Program-made: the position numbers and the translations under genes
From: Spodoptera frugiperda
Lineage: Eukaryota > Arthropoda > Insecta > Lepidoptera > Noctuidae
Direction of reading: 5' to 3'
NCBI RefSeq assembly: GCF_023101765.2
Contig: NC_064236.1
Location: 1-64,000 of the forward strand
DNA: 64,000 bases
The notes under the pieces: model-generated
Told to the model about the DNA's origin: nothing
The model's input: only the letters and a program-made list of their open reading frames with translations
Databases searched by the model: none
In this document: positions 1-9,885 of the stretch, in pieces
Position numbering within the stretch: the first letter of the stretch is position 1
Layout of the letters: each line of letters begins with the position of its first letter

Positions 1-3000
1 ACCTAACCTAACCTCCTAACCTAACCTAACCCAACCTAACCTAACCTAACCTAACCTAACCTAACCTAACCTAACCTAACCTAACCTAACCTAACCTAAC
101 CTAACCTAACCTAACCTAACCTAACCTAACCTAACCTAACCTAACCTAACCTAACCTAACCTAACCTAACCTAACCTAACCTAACCTAACCTAACCTAAC
201 CTAACCTAACCTAACCTAACCTAACCTAACCTAACCTAACCTAACCTAACCTAACCTAACCTAACCTACCCTAACCTAACCTAACCTAACCTAACCTAAC
301 CTAACCTAACCTAACCTAACCTAACCTAACCTAACCTAACCTAACCTAACCTAACCTAACCTAACCTAACCTAACCTAACCTAACCTAACCTAACCTAAC
401 CTAACCTAACCTAACCTAACCTAACCTAACCTAACCTAACCTAACCTAACCTAACCTAACCTAACCTAACCTAACCTAACCTAACCTAACCTAACCTAAC
501 CTAACCTAACCTAACCTAACCTAACCTAACCTAACCTAACCTAACCTAACCTAACCTAACCTAACCTAACCTAACCTAACCTAACCTAACCTAACCTAAC
601 CTAACCTAACCTAACCTAACCTAACCTAACCTAACCTAACCTAACCTAACCTAACCTAACCTAACCTAACCTAACCTAACCTAACCTAACCTAACCTAAC
701 CTAACCTAACCTAACCTAACCTAACCTAACCTAACCTAACCTAACCTAACCTAACCTAACCTAACCTAACCTAACCTAACCTAACCTAACCTAACCTAAC
801 CTAACCTAACCTAACCTAACCTAACCTAACCTAACCTAACCTAACCTAACCTAACCTAACCTAACCTAACCTAACCTAACCTAACCTAACCTAACCTAAC
901 CTAACCTAACCTAACCTAACCTAACCTAACCTAACCTAACCTAACCTAACCTAACCTAACCTAACCTAACCTAACCTAACCTAACCTAACCTAACCTAAC
1001 CTAACCTAACCTAACCTAACCTAACCTAACCTAACCTAACCTAACCTAACCTAACCTAACCTAACCTAACCTAACCTAACCTAACCTAACCTAACCTAAC
1101 CTAACCTAACCTAACCTAACCTAACCTAACCTAACCTAACCTAACCTAACCTAACCTAACCTAACCTAACCTAACCTAACCTAACCTAACCTAACCTAAC
1201 CTAACCTAACCTAACCTAACCTAACCTAACCTAACCTAACCTAACCTAACCTAACCTAACCTAACCTAACCTAACCTAACCTAACCTAACCTAACCTAAC
1301 CTAACCTAACCTAACCTAACCTAACCTAACCTAACCTAACCTAACCTAACCTAACCTAACCTAACCTAACCTAACCTAACCTAACCTAACCTAACCTAAC
1401 CTAACCTAACCTAACCTAACCTAACCTAACCTAACCTAACCTAACCTAACCTAACCTAACCTAACCTAACCTAACCTAACCTAACCTAACCTAACCTAAC
1501 CTAACCTAACCTAACCTAACCTAACCTAACCTAACCTAACCTAACCTAACCTAACCTAACCTAACCTAACCTAACCTAACCTAACCTAACCTAACCTAAC
1601 CTAACCTAACCTAACCTAACCTAACCTAACCTAACCTAACCTAACCTAACCTAACCTAACCTAACCTAACCTAACCTAACCTAACCTAACCTAACCTAAC
1701 CTAACCTAACCTAACCTAACCTAACCTAACCTAACCTAACCTAACCTAACCTAACCTAACCTAACCTAACCTAACCTAACCTAACCTAACCTAACCTAAC
1801 CTAACCTAACCTAACCTAACCTAACCTAACCTAACCTAACCTAACCTAACCTAACCTAACCTAACCTAACCTAACCTAACCTAACCTAACCTAACCTAAC
1901 CTAACCTAACCTAACCTAACCTAACCTAACCTAACCTAACCTAACCTAACCTAACCTAACCTAACCTAACCTAACCTAACCTAACCTAACCTAACCTAAC
2001 CTAACCTAACCTAACCTAACCTAACCTAACCTAACCTAACCTAACCTAACCTAACCTAACCTAACCTAACCTAACCTAACCTAACCTAACCTAACCTAAC
2101 CTAACCTAACCTAACCTAACCTAACCTAACCTAACCTAACCTAACCTAACCTAACCTAACCTAACCTAACCTAACCTAACCTAACCTAACCTAACCTAAC
2201 CTAACCTAACCTAACCTAACCTAACCTAACCTAACCTAACCTAACCTAACCTAACCTAACCTAACCTAACCTAACCTAACCTAACCTAACCTAACCTAAC
2301 CTAACCTAACCTAACCTAACCTAACCTAACCTAACCTAACCTAACCTAACCTAACCTAACCTAACCTAACCTAACCTAACCTAACCTAACCTAACCTAAC
2401 CTAACCTAACCTAACCTAACCTAACCTAACCTAACCTAACCTAACCTAACCTAACCTAACCTAACCTAACCTAACCTAACCTAACCTAACCTAACCTAAC
2501 CTAACCTAACCTAACCTAACCTAACCTAACCTAACCTAACCTAACCTAACCTAACCTAACCTAACCTAACCTAACCTAACCTAACCTAACCTAACCTAAC
2601 CTAACCTAACCTAACCTAACCTAACCTAACCTAACCTAACCTAACCTAACCTAACCTAACCTAACCTAACCTAACCTAACCTAACCTAACCTAACCTAAC
2701 CTAACCTAACCTAACCTAACCTAACCTAACCTAACCTAACCTAACCTAACCTAACCTAACCTAACCTAACCTAACCTAACCTAACCTAACCTAACCTAAC
2801 CTAACCTAACCTAACCTAACCTAACCTAACCTAACCTAACCTAACCTAACCTAACCTAACCTAACCTAACCTAACCTAACCTAACCTAACCTAACCTAAC
2901 CTAACCTAACCTAACCTAACCTAACCTAACCTAACCTAACCTAACCTAACCTAACCTAACCTAACCTAACCTAACCTAACCTAACCTAACCTAACCTAAC

Positions 3001-5999
3001 CTAACCTAACCTAACCTAACCTAACCTAACCTAACCTAACCTAACCTAACCTAACCTAACCTAACCTAACCTAACCTAACCTAACCTAACCTAACCTAAC
3101 CTAACCTAACCTAACCTAACCTAACCTAACCTAACCTAACCTAACCTAACCTAACCTAACCTAACCTAACCTAACCTAACCTAACCTAACCTAACCTAAC
3201 CTAACCTAACCTAACCTAACCTAACCTAACCTAACCTAACCTAACCTAACCTAACCTAACCTAACCTAACCTAACCTAACCTAACCTAACCTAACCTAAC
3301 CTAACCTAACCTAACCTAACCTAACCTAACCTAACCTAACCTAACCTAACCTAACCTAACCTAACCTAACCTAACCTAACCTAACCTAACCTAACCTAAC
3401 CTAACCTAACCTAACCTAACCTAACCTAACCTAACCTAACCTAACCTAACCTAACCTAACCTAACCTAACCTAACCTAACCTAACCTAACCTAACCTAAC
3501 CTAACCTAACCTAACCTAACCTAACCTAACCTAACCTAACCTAACCTAACCTAACCTAACCTAACCTAACCTAACCTAACCTAACCTAACCTAACCTAAC
3601 CTAACCTAACCTAACCTAACCTAACCTAACCTAACCTAACCTAACCTAACCTAACCTAACCTAACCTAACCTAACCTAACCTAACCTAACCTAACCTAAC
3701 CTAACCTAACCTAACCTAACCTAACCTAACCTAACCTAACCTAACCTAACCTAACCTAACCTAACCTAACCTAACCTAACCTAACCTAACCTAACCTAAC
3801 CTAACCTAACCTAACCTAACCTAACCTAACCTAACCTAACCTAACCTAACCTAACCTAACCTAACCTAACCTAACCTAACCTAACCTAACCTAACCTAAC
3901 CTAACCTAACCTAACCTAACCTAACCTAACCTAACCTAACCTAACCTAACCTAACCTAACCTAACCTAACCTAACCTAACCTAACCTAACCTAACCTAAC
4001 CTAACCTAACCTAACCTAACCTAACCTAACCTAACCTAACCTAACCTAACCTAACCTAACCTAACCTAACCTAACCTAACCTAACCTAACCTAACCTAAC
4101 CTAACCTAACCTAACCTAACCTAACCTAACCTAACCTAACCTAACCTAACCTAACCTAACCTAACCTAACCTAACCTAACCTAACCTAACCTAACCTAAC
4201 CTAACCTAACCTAACCTAACCTAACCTAACCTAACCTAACCTAACCTAACCTAACCTAACCTAACCTAACCTAACCTAACCTAACCTAACCTAACCTAAC
4301 CTAACCTAACCTAACCTAACCTAACCTAACCTAACCTAACCTAACCTAACCTAACCTAACCTAACCTAACCTAACCTAACCTAACCTAACCTAACCTAAC
4401 CTAACCTAACCTAACCTAACCTAACCTAACCTAACCTAACCTAACCTAACCTAACCTAACCTAACCTAACCTAACCTAACCTAACCTAACCTAACCTAAC
4501 CTAACCTAACCTAACCTAACCTAACCTAACCTAACCTAACCTAACCTAACCTAACCTAACCTAACCTAACCTAACCTAACCTAACCTAACCTAACCTAAC
4601 CTAACCTAACCTAACCTAACCTAACCTAACCTAACCTAACCTAACCTAACCTAACCTAACCTAACCTAACCTAACCTAACCTAACCTAACCTAACCTAAC
4701 CTAACCTAACCTAACCTAACCTAACCTAACCTAACCTAACCTAACCTAACCTAACCTAACCTAACCTAACCTAACCTAACCTAACCTAACCTAACCTAAC
4801 CTAACCTAACCTAACCTAACCTAACCTAACCTAACCTAACCTAACCTAACCTAACCTAACCTAACCTAACCTAACCTAACCTAACCTAACCTAACCTAAC
4901 CTAACCTAACCTAACCTAACCTAACCTAACCTAACCTAACCTAACCTAACCTAACCTAACCTAACCTAACCTAACCTAACCTAACCTAACCTAACCTAAC
5001 CTAACCTAACCTAACCTAACCTAACCTAACCTAACCTAACCTAACCTAACCTAACCTAACCTAACCTAACCTAACCTAACCTAACCTAACCTAACCTAAC
5101 CTAACCTAACCTAACCTAACCTAACCTAACCTAACCTAACCTAACCTAACCTAACCTAACCTAACCTAACCTAACCTAACCTAACCTAACCTAACCTAAC
5201 CTAACCTAACCTAACCTAACCTAACCTAACCTAACCTAACCTAACCTAACCTAACCTAACCTAACCTAACCTAACCTAACCTAACCTAACCTAACCTAAC
5301 CTAACCTAACCTAACCTAACCTAACCTAACCTAACCTAACCTAACCTAACCTAACCTAACCTAACCTAACCTAACCTAACCTAACCTAACCTAACCTAAC
5401 CTAACCTAACCTAACCTAACCTAACCTAACCTAACCTAACCTAACCTAACCTAACCTAACCTAACCTAACCTAACCTAACCTAACCTAACCTAACCTAAC
5501 CTAACCTAACCTAACCTAACCTAACCTAACCTAACCTAACCTAACCTAACCTAACCTAACCTAACCTAACCTAACCTAACCTAACCTAACCTAACCTAAC
5601 CTAACCTAACCTAACCTAACCTAACCTAACCTAACCTAACCTAACCTAACCTAACCTAACCTAACCTAACCTAACCTAACCTAACCTAACCTAACCTAAC
5701 CTAACCTAACCTAACCTAACCTAACCTAACCTAACCTAACCTAACCTAACCTAACCTAACCTAACCTAACCTAACCTAACCTAACCTAACCTAACCTAAC
5801 CTAACCTAACCTAACCTAACCTAACCTAACCTAACCTAACCTAACCTAACCTAACCTAACCTAACCTAACCTAACCTAACCTAACCTAACCTAACCTAAC
5901 CTAACCTAACCTAACCTAACCTAACCTAACCTAACCTAACCTAACCTAACCTAACCTAACCTAACCTAACCTAACCTAACCTAACCTAACCTAACCTAA
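1..5999. repeat. Telomeric (CCTAA)n array, chromosome end
   Basis: About 1,200 units of CCTAA, the C-rich strand of the TTAGG telomere repeat of Lepidoptera and most insects. With CCTAA on the plus strand at the left edge, the array is oriented as a true left chromosome end. It is almost perfect: the only variant units I see are near the tip (CCTCCTAA around 13-20, CCCAA around 30-35) and one CCTACCCTAA near 266-275. The rest to 5999 is uniform. Confidence 0.98.
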
Positions 6000-6339
6000 T
6001 TTTTTTTTTTTTGACCCTGGGAAAAATACTTTATGTATCGTCCTCCCGTCGGGGGACGGGAGGGATATGTGGGACTCTCCGGTAGAAGCCGGCATACCCA
6101 CTAAAAAACCCAGGAGCACACCCGCATCGCCAGTTAGGGGGTCTGGGAGACCGGCTGAACCTTTACTACCAGAACCCCCTCGGCGGAGCCCACCTGTGGT
6201 GGCAGGCCATTACAAGCCCCTTCCTGGCATGGGAAAGGGGCATCGGGAACGGTCGTGTGCTAACCGCTCCCGTCCCGCGAGAGGTGAGTAGTGCAATGCA
6301 GGTGTAGGCGCCCCCGCGCCTAGCACCCGCTACTCACCC
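6000..6339 (-). mobile_element. Short telomere-inserted retroelement, copy 1
   Basis: A GC-rich 340-bp insert embedded in the telomere array. On the plus strand it begins with 13 T, so the element reads on the minus strand and ends in a poly(A) tail joined to TTAGG. It contains GC-rich hairpins: CCTCCCGTC/GGGACGGGAGG near 6041-6063, and GTGAGTAG (near 6285) pairing with CTACTCAC (6330-6337) at the far end. It carries no credible protein; the 74-codon frame at 6067 is incidental. Sequence and layout recall the 3' UTR of lepidopteran R1-clade LINEs (SART-like orientation), which is recognition from memory. The 5' boundary falls in a C run and is uncertain by 2-3 bases. Confidence 0.75.
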
Positions 6340-7266
6340 CCTAACCTCACCTAACCTAACCTAACCTAACCTAACCTAACCTAACCTAACCTAACCTAAC
6401 CTAACCTAACCTAACCTAACCTAACCTAACCTAACCTAACCTAACCTAACCTAACCTAACCTAACCTAACCTAACCTAACCTAACCTAACCTAACCTAAC
6501 CTAACCTAACCTAACCTAACCTAACCTAACCTAACCTAACCTAACCTAACCTAACCTAACCTAACCTAACCTAACCTAACCTAACCTAACCTAACCTAAC
6601 CTAACCTAACCTAACCTAACCTAACCTAACCTAACCTAACCTAACCTAACCTAACCTAACCTAACCTAACCTAACCTAACCTAACCTAACCTAACCTAAC
6701 CTAACCTAACCTAACCTAACCTAACCTAACCTAACCTAACCTAACCTAACCTAACCTAACCTAACCTAACCTAACCTAACCTAACCTAACCTAACCTAAC
6801 CTAACCTAACCTAACCTAACCTAACCTAACCTAACCTAACCTAACCTAACCTAACCTAACCTAACCTAACCTAACCTAACCTAACCTAACCTAACCTAAC
6901 CTAACCTAACCTAACCTAACCTAACCTAACCTAACCTAACCTAACCTAACCTAACCTAACCTAACCTAACCTAACCTAACCTAACCTAACCTAACCTAAC
7001 CTAACCTAACCTAACCTAACCTAACCTAACCTAACCTAACCTAACCTAACCTAACCTAACCTAACCTAACCTAACCTAACCTAACCTAACCTAACCTAAC
7101 CTAACCTAACCTAACCTAACCTAACCTAACCTAACCTAACCTAACCTAACCTAACCTAACCTAACCTAACCTAACCTAACCTAACCTAACCTAACCTAAC
7201 CTAACCTAACCTAACCTAACCTAACCTAACCTAACCTAACCTAACCTAACCTAACCTAACCTAACC
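6340..7266. repeat. Telomeric (CCTAA)n array, second block
   Basis: Uninterrupted CCTAA units between the two short inserts. One variant unit (CCTCA) lies directly next to copy 1 at about 6345-6350; the remainder is perfect. Confidence 0.97.
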
Positions 7267-7602
7267 TTTTTTTTTTTTTTTGACCCTGGGAAAAATACTT
7301 TATGTATCGTCCTCCCGTCGGGGGACGGGAGGGATATGTGGGACTCTCCGGTAGAAGCCGGCATACCCACTAAAAACCCAGGAGCACACCTGCATCGCCA
7401 TTTAGGGTGTCTGGGAGACCCGCTGAACCATTACTACCCCCTTGGCGGAGCCCACCTGTGGTGGCAGGCCATTACAAGCCCCTTCCTAGCTTGGGAAAGG
7501 GGCATCAGGAACGGTCGTGTGCTAACCGCTCCCGTCCCGCGAGAGGTGAGTAGTGCAATGCAGGTGCAGGCGCCCCCGCGCCTAGCACCCGCTACTCACC
7601 CC
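7267..7602 (-). mobile_element. Short telomere-inserted retroelement, copy 2
   Basis: Same element as at 6000-6339, about 95% identical by eye (roughly a dozen substitutions and a few small indels), in the same orientation and with the same two ends. A 15-T run marks the 3' poly(A) on the minus strand, and the same CTACTCACCCC motif marks the other boundary. Neither copy has a convincing ORF; the 93-codon frame at 7336 differs from that of copy 1 through an indel and drifts into telomere repeats. The shared 5' endpoint means this is either a discrete short element or a preferred truncation point. Confidence 0.75.
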
Positions 7603-7639
7603 CCTAACCTAACCTAACCTAACCTAACCTAACCTAACC
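7603..7639. repeat. Telomeric (CCTAA)n, third block
   Basis: About seven CCTAA units separating the short insert from the large plus-strand LINE. They end in CTAACCC, where the LINE sequence starts. Confidence 0.95.
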
Positions 7640-7656
7640 CGGTCTTCCAATCGGAA

Positions 7657-8586
7657 ATGTACGCTCTCTGCAGGGCTGTAAGGATGGCGAGGGACTCGGG
7701 GGCGGCTTCGGTAAGTATCCTGAGTGACTCGAGGTCGTCACTCGACCTGCTGAGGAGTCCGTCTGTGACTCATCACCTTGCACTGCAAGTGAAGAGAGAC
7801 CTACGCGAGATCCGAGAGGAGGGCAGAGAGGTGAAATTCTTTTGGCTAAGGGTCCACGTGGGAACTATGGGGAATGAAAGGGCGGACGAGCTCGCAAAAC
7901 AGGCAGCGTTGAACTCGGCAACATCTGACTACAGCCAAGTCCCCGTATCGTTCGTGAGAAGGATGATACGGGAGGAGACTATTAGGAAGTGGCAAGCTCG
8001 GTACGAGTCCTTAAGCACGGGAGCGGTTACAAAAGTGTTCTTTCCTGACGTCCTGGTGGCAAAAAGGACACTCAGGGAAGCAGTCCTTACGCCGATCCAC
8101 GTGCAAATCTTAACAGGACATGGAGGATTCTCAGCTTACCTCCACCGTTTCCACTTAAAAGATAGTCCATCTTGTATTTGCGACCCTGGTTGCGATGAAA
8201 CGGTATGGCACCTGCTACTCGAATGCCCAAGATTTTGCCAGGACAGAATGGAGCTGGAACATAAGATGGGATCACAGCTGAACCAGTCTTCACTCCACAT
8301 CATCATGGAGAGTCCGGCTACAAGAAAACCATTCTTGGCATTCGCGAGCAAAGTCGCCACAGTCGCAGCCAGAGCAAACAAGACCCCGAGTTCAACAGCT
8401 GCACCGAATAACACAACACAAGTCACAACACACACCACAACACAAACCACACCACAGAACACAACACAGGTAACACAACCACACACACAAGCGGCAGCCG
8501 CAGCAGCGCCAACAGCAGAAGCTAGCCAGACTCGTCCTCGACAGTCGATGGAACTTCGTGGAGCATTTCCGACGTTTGGCTCCTAA
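7657..8586 (+). CDS. LINE ORF2 fragment: RNase H, zinc knuckle, linker
   Basis: C-terminal part of a non-LTR polyprotein. The frame is open from 7642, so the ATG at 7657 is internal. RNase H is recognised from the Glu codon at 7654, the Asp of LSDSRSS (residue 24 from the ATG) and the terminal WLRVHVGTMGNERADE, with Asp77 as the last catalytic acid. The first catalytic Asp is lost by the 5' truncation at the telomere junction. Residues about 173-194 carry a CxC...C...H...C zinc-binding pattern (CICDPGCDETVWHLLLECP), usual at the C-terminus of LINE ORF2. Residues about 245-285 are a Thr/Gln/Ala linker encoded by ACA-rich DNA. The element's own frame ends at the target duplication (8508-8515); codons after 8515 come from the inserted R1. 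Domain calls are firm; activity is unlikely. Confidence 0.85.
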   Translation: MYALCRAVRMARDSGAASVSILSDSRSSLDLLRSPSVTHHLALQVKRDLREIREEGREVKFFWLRVHVGTMGNERADELAKQAALNSATSDYSQVPVSFVRRMIREETIRKWQARYESLSTGAVTKVFFPDVLVAKRTLREAVLTPIHVQILTGHGGFSAYLHRFHLKDSPSCICDPGCDETVWHLLLECPRFCQDRMELEHKMGSQLNQSSLHIIMESPATRKPFLAFASKVATVAARANKTPSSTAAPNNTTQVTTHTTTQTTPQNTTQVTQPHTQAAAAAAPTAEASQTRPRQSMELRGAFPTFGS

Positions 8587-9745
8587 GTTGGAACGGACGG
8601 GGGCTGCGCTTAAGCGGCTCCTGCCAAACCTCGGGGGGCCAAATGCCTCCTGCCGGAGGTTGTACGCGGGGATCGTGCGGTCCATGGCCCTCTACGGCGC
8701 CCCTGTGTGGGCGCCGAACCTGATGCGGCGACCAGCTCGGGCGCTGCTCACGTCTCAGAGGGTCATGGCCATCCGGGTGATCCGAGGATATCGCACGATC
8801 TCCGGAGAGGCGGCGAACCTCCTTGCCGGATTACCGCCGTGGGATTTGGAGGCGAAGGTGCTCGCGCGCGTCTTCAGTTTGCGCGCCGACGCGTGTCGCC
8901 GGGGCGAAACTCCACTGCCGCGCCAGGTCAGTGCGTGGCGGGACGAGCTCCGGCGCGATCTCATGGCGGAATGGCAGCAACGACTGTCGCAACCGAGGGC
9001 TGGGCTCGCTGTTATCGCAGCGGTAAGTCCCCTCTTTGAGGAGTGGCTAGAGAGGCGCCACGGCGTCCTCACCTACCGCCTGACGCAGGTGCTTACCGGA
9101 CATGGGAGTTTCGGTAGGTTCCTGTTCCTTATTGGGCGGGAGGAAACGCCCGGGTGTCATCACTGTGAGGACCGCCCGGAGGACACGGTAGAACATACGG
9201 TGGCGGTGTGCCCTGCGTGGGCAGAGCACCGCCAAGTCCTCAGGGATGTGGTCGGCGACGGCGACCTCTCGCGCCCGGCACTGGTTCAGGCCATGGTGCG
9301 GAGCGAGAGGGACTGGGATGCCGTCTCCTCCTTCTGCGAAGCAGTCATGCTAGCTAAGGAGGAGGCGGGGCGCGTGAGAGAACAAACCTCCTCACGCCCC
9401 AGCCGTCGCGAGAGACACTCCGGGCGTAGGGGATCGCGAGACGATCTCCGGCCACCGTAAGTGCGGGCCTGCGGACGGCGAGCAAGGGTAGCTCGCCGCC
9501 CGAACAGATCCAGACCCGTGCGTGCGGCGCGTCGCGTTCCGCGCGCGCCTCAAAGAGCCATCAGACCACCACAGATGGGGCCCAACAGGGCTGATGCCTG
9601 ATCCGGAGCTGCGGACTACCTAGCGGGTTTACCGGAGCTCCGGGTCGAAAAGCAGGAGAAGGAACGGGGTGGTTTTTAGTCAGTAAGAGTCTGACACTCC
9701 CTCTCGCCTTGCCCAAGGCGGGAGAAGTCATTGGATGATTTTCCC

Positions 9746-9782
<37 letters not shown>
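8516..9782 (+). mobile_element. Nested 5'-truncated R1-clade LINE
   Basis: A 3' fragment of an R1-clade LINE with ORF2 C-terminus, a roughly 290-bp 3' UTR and a 32-A tail (9751-9782). The 3' UTR ends with the GCCTTGCCCAAGGCGGGAG hairpin and TTCCCCCCTC before the tail, a layout I associate with lepidopteran R1-type LINEs. It is inserted in the same direction as its host element and splits the host's ORF2. A decayed relative lies in intron 1 of the LDH-like gene (35158-36073). Confidence 0.85.
8558..9460 (+). CDS. R1-clade LINE ORF2 C-terminal fragment
   Basis: An open frame runs from the insertion junction (about 8516) to TAA at 9460; the given start is a GTG codon inside a truncated ORF, not a real initiation site. 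It covers the region after the reverse transcriptase palm: thumb-like sequence with LYGAPVWA, the RGYRT segment, LTQVLTGHGSFG, then a zinc knuckle CHHCEDRPEDTVEHTVAVCPAW close to the C-terminus, and a basic Arg/Ser-rich tail. The same motifs recur in the copies at 56764-59418 and, broken, at 35158-36073. The fragment lacks endonuclease and the YADD catalytic core, so it cannot be functional. It shows no frameshift, so it is fairly young. Confidence 0.85.
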   Translation: MEHFRRLAPKLERTGAALKRLLPNLGGPNASCRRLYAGIVRSMALYGAPVWAPNLMRRPARALLTSQRVMAIRVIRGYRTISGEAANLLAGLPPWDLEAKVLARVFSLRADACRRGETPLPRQVSAWRDELRRDLMAEWQQRLSQPRAGLAVIAAVSPLFEEWLERRHGVLTYRLTQVLTGHGSFGRFLFLIGREETPGCHHCEDRPEDTVEHTVAVCPAWAEHRQVLRDVVGDGDLSRPALVQAMVRSERDWDAVSSFCEAVMLAKEEAGRVREQTSSRPSRRERHSGRRGSRDDLRPP

Positions 9783-9783
<1 letters not shown>

Positions 9784-9885
9784 CCAACAGTCGACTCCCA
9801 ACATAAACATCATATCCATCGCGCAGTTTCTGGCAGGCGCCACACACGGAACACCAGGCGTCAAACTGCGGGAGTCGCTCTGTTC

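Larger units (their letters stand above)
8508..9790. repeat. 8-bp target-site duplication flanking nested R1
   Basis: GCCAACAG occurs at 8508-8515, immediately before R1-type sequence, and again at 9783-9790, directly after the R1 poly(A). In both copies the CCA codon falls in the same reading frame (8509 and 9784, both frame 1), so the interrupted ORF2 is in the same frame before and after the insertion. Eight bases is short, but its exact placement at both ends makes chance unlikely. Confidence 0.75.

Noticed and set aside
1..5999. CRISPR-like or satellite interpretation of the 5-bp array
   Set aside because: A pure pentamer matching the insect telomere repeat with no spacers; telomere explains it fully.
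8087..8685. Minus-strand ORFs rich in Cys/Val
   Set aside because: Shadows of the ACA-rich linker and zinc region of the plus-strand LINE ORF2.
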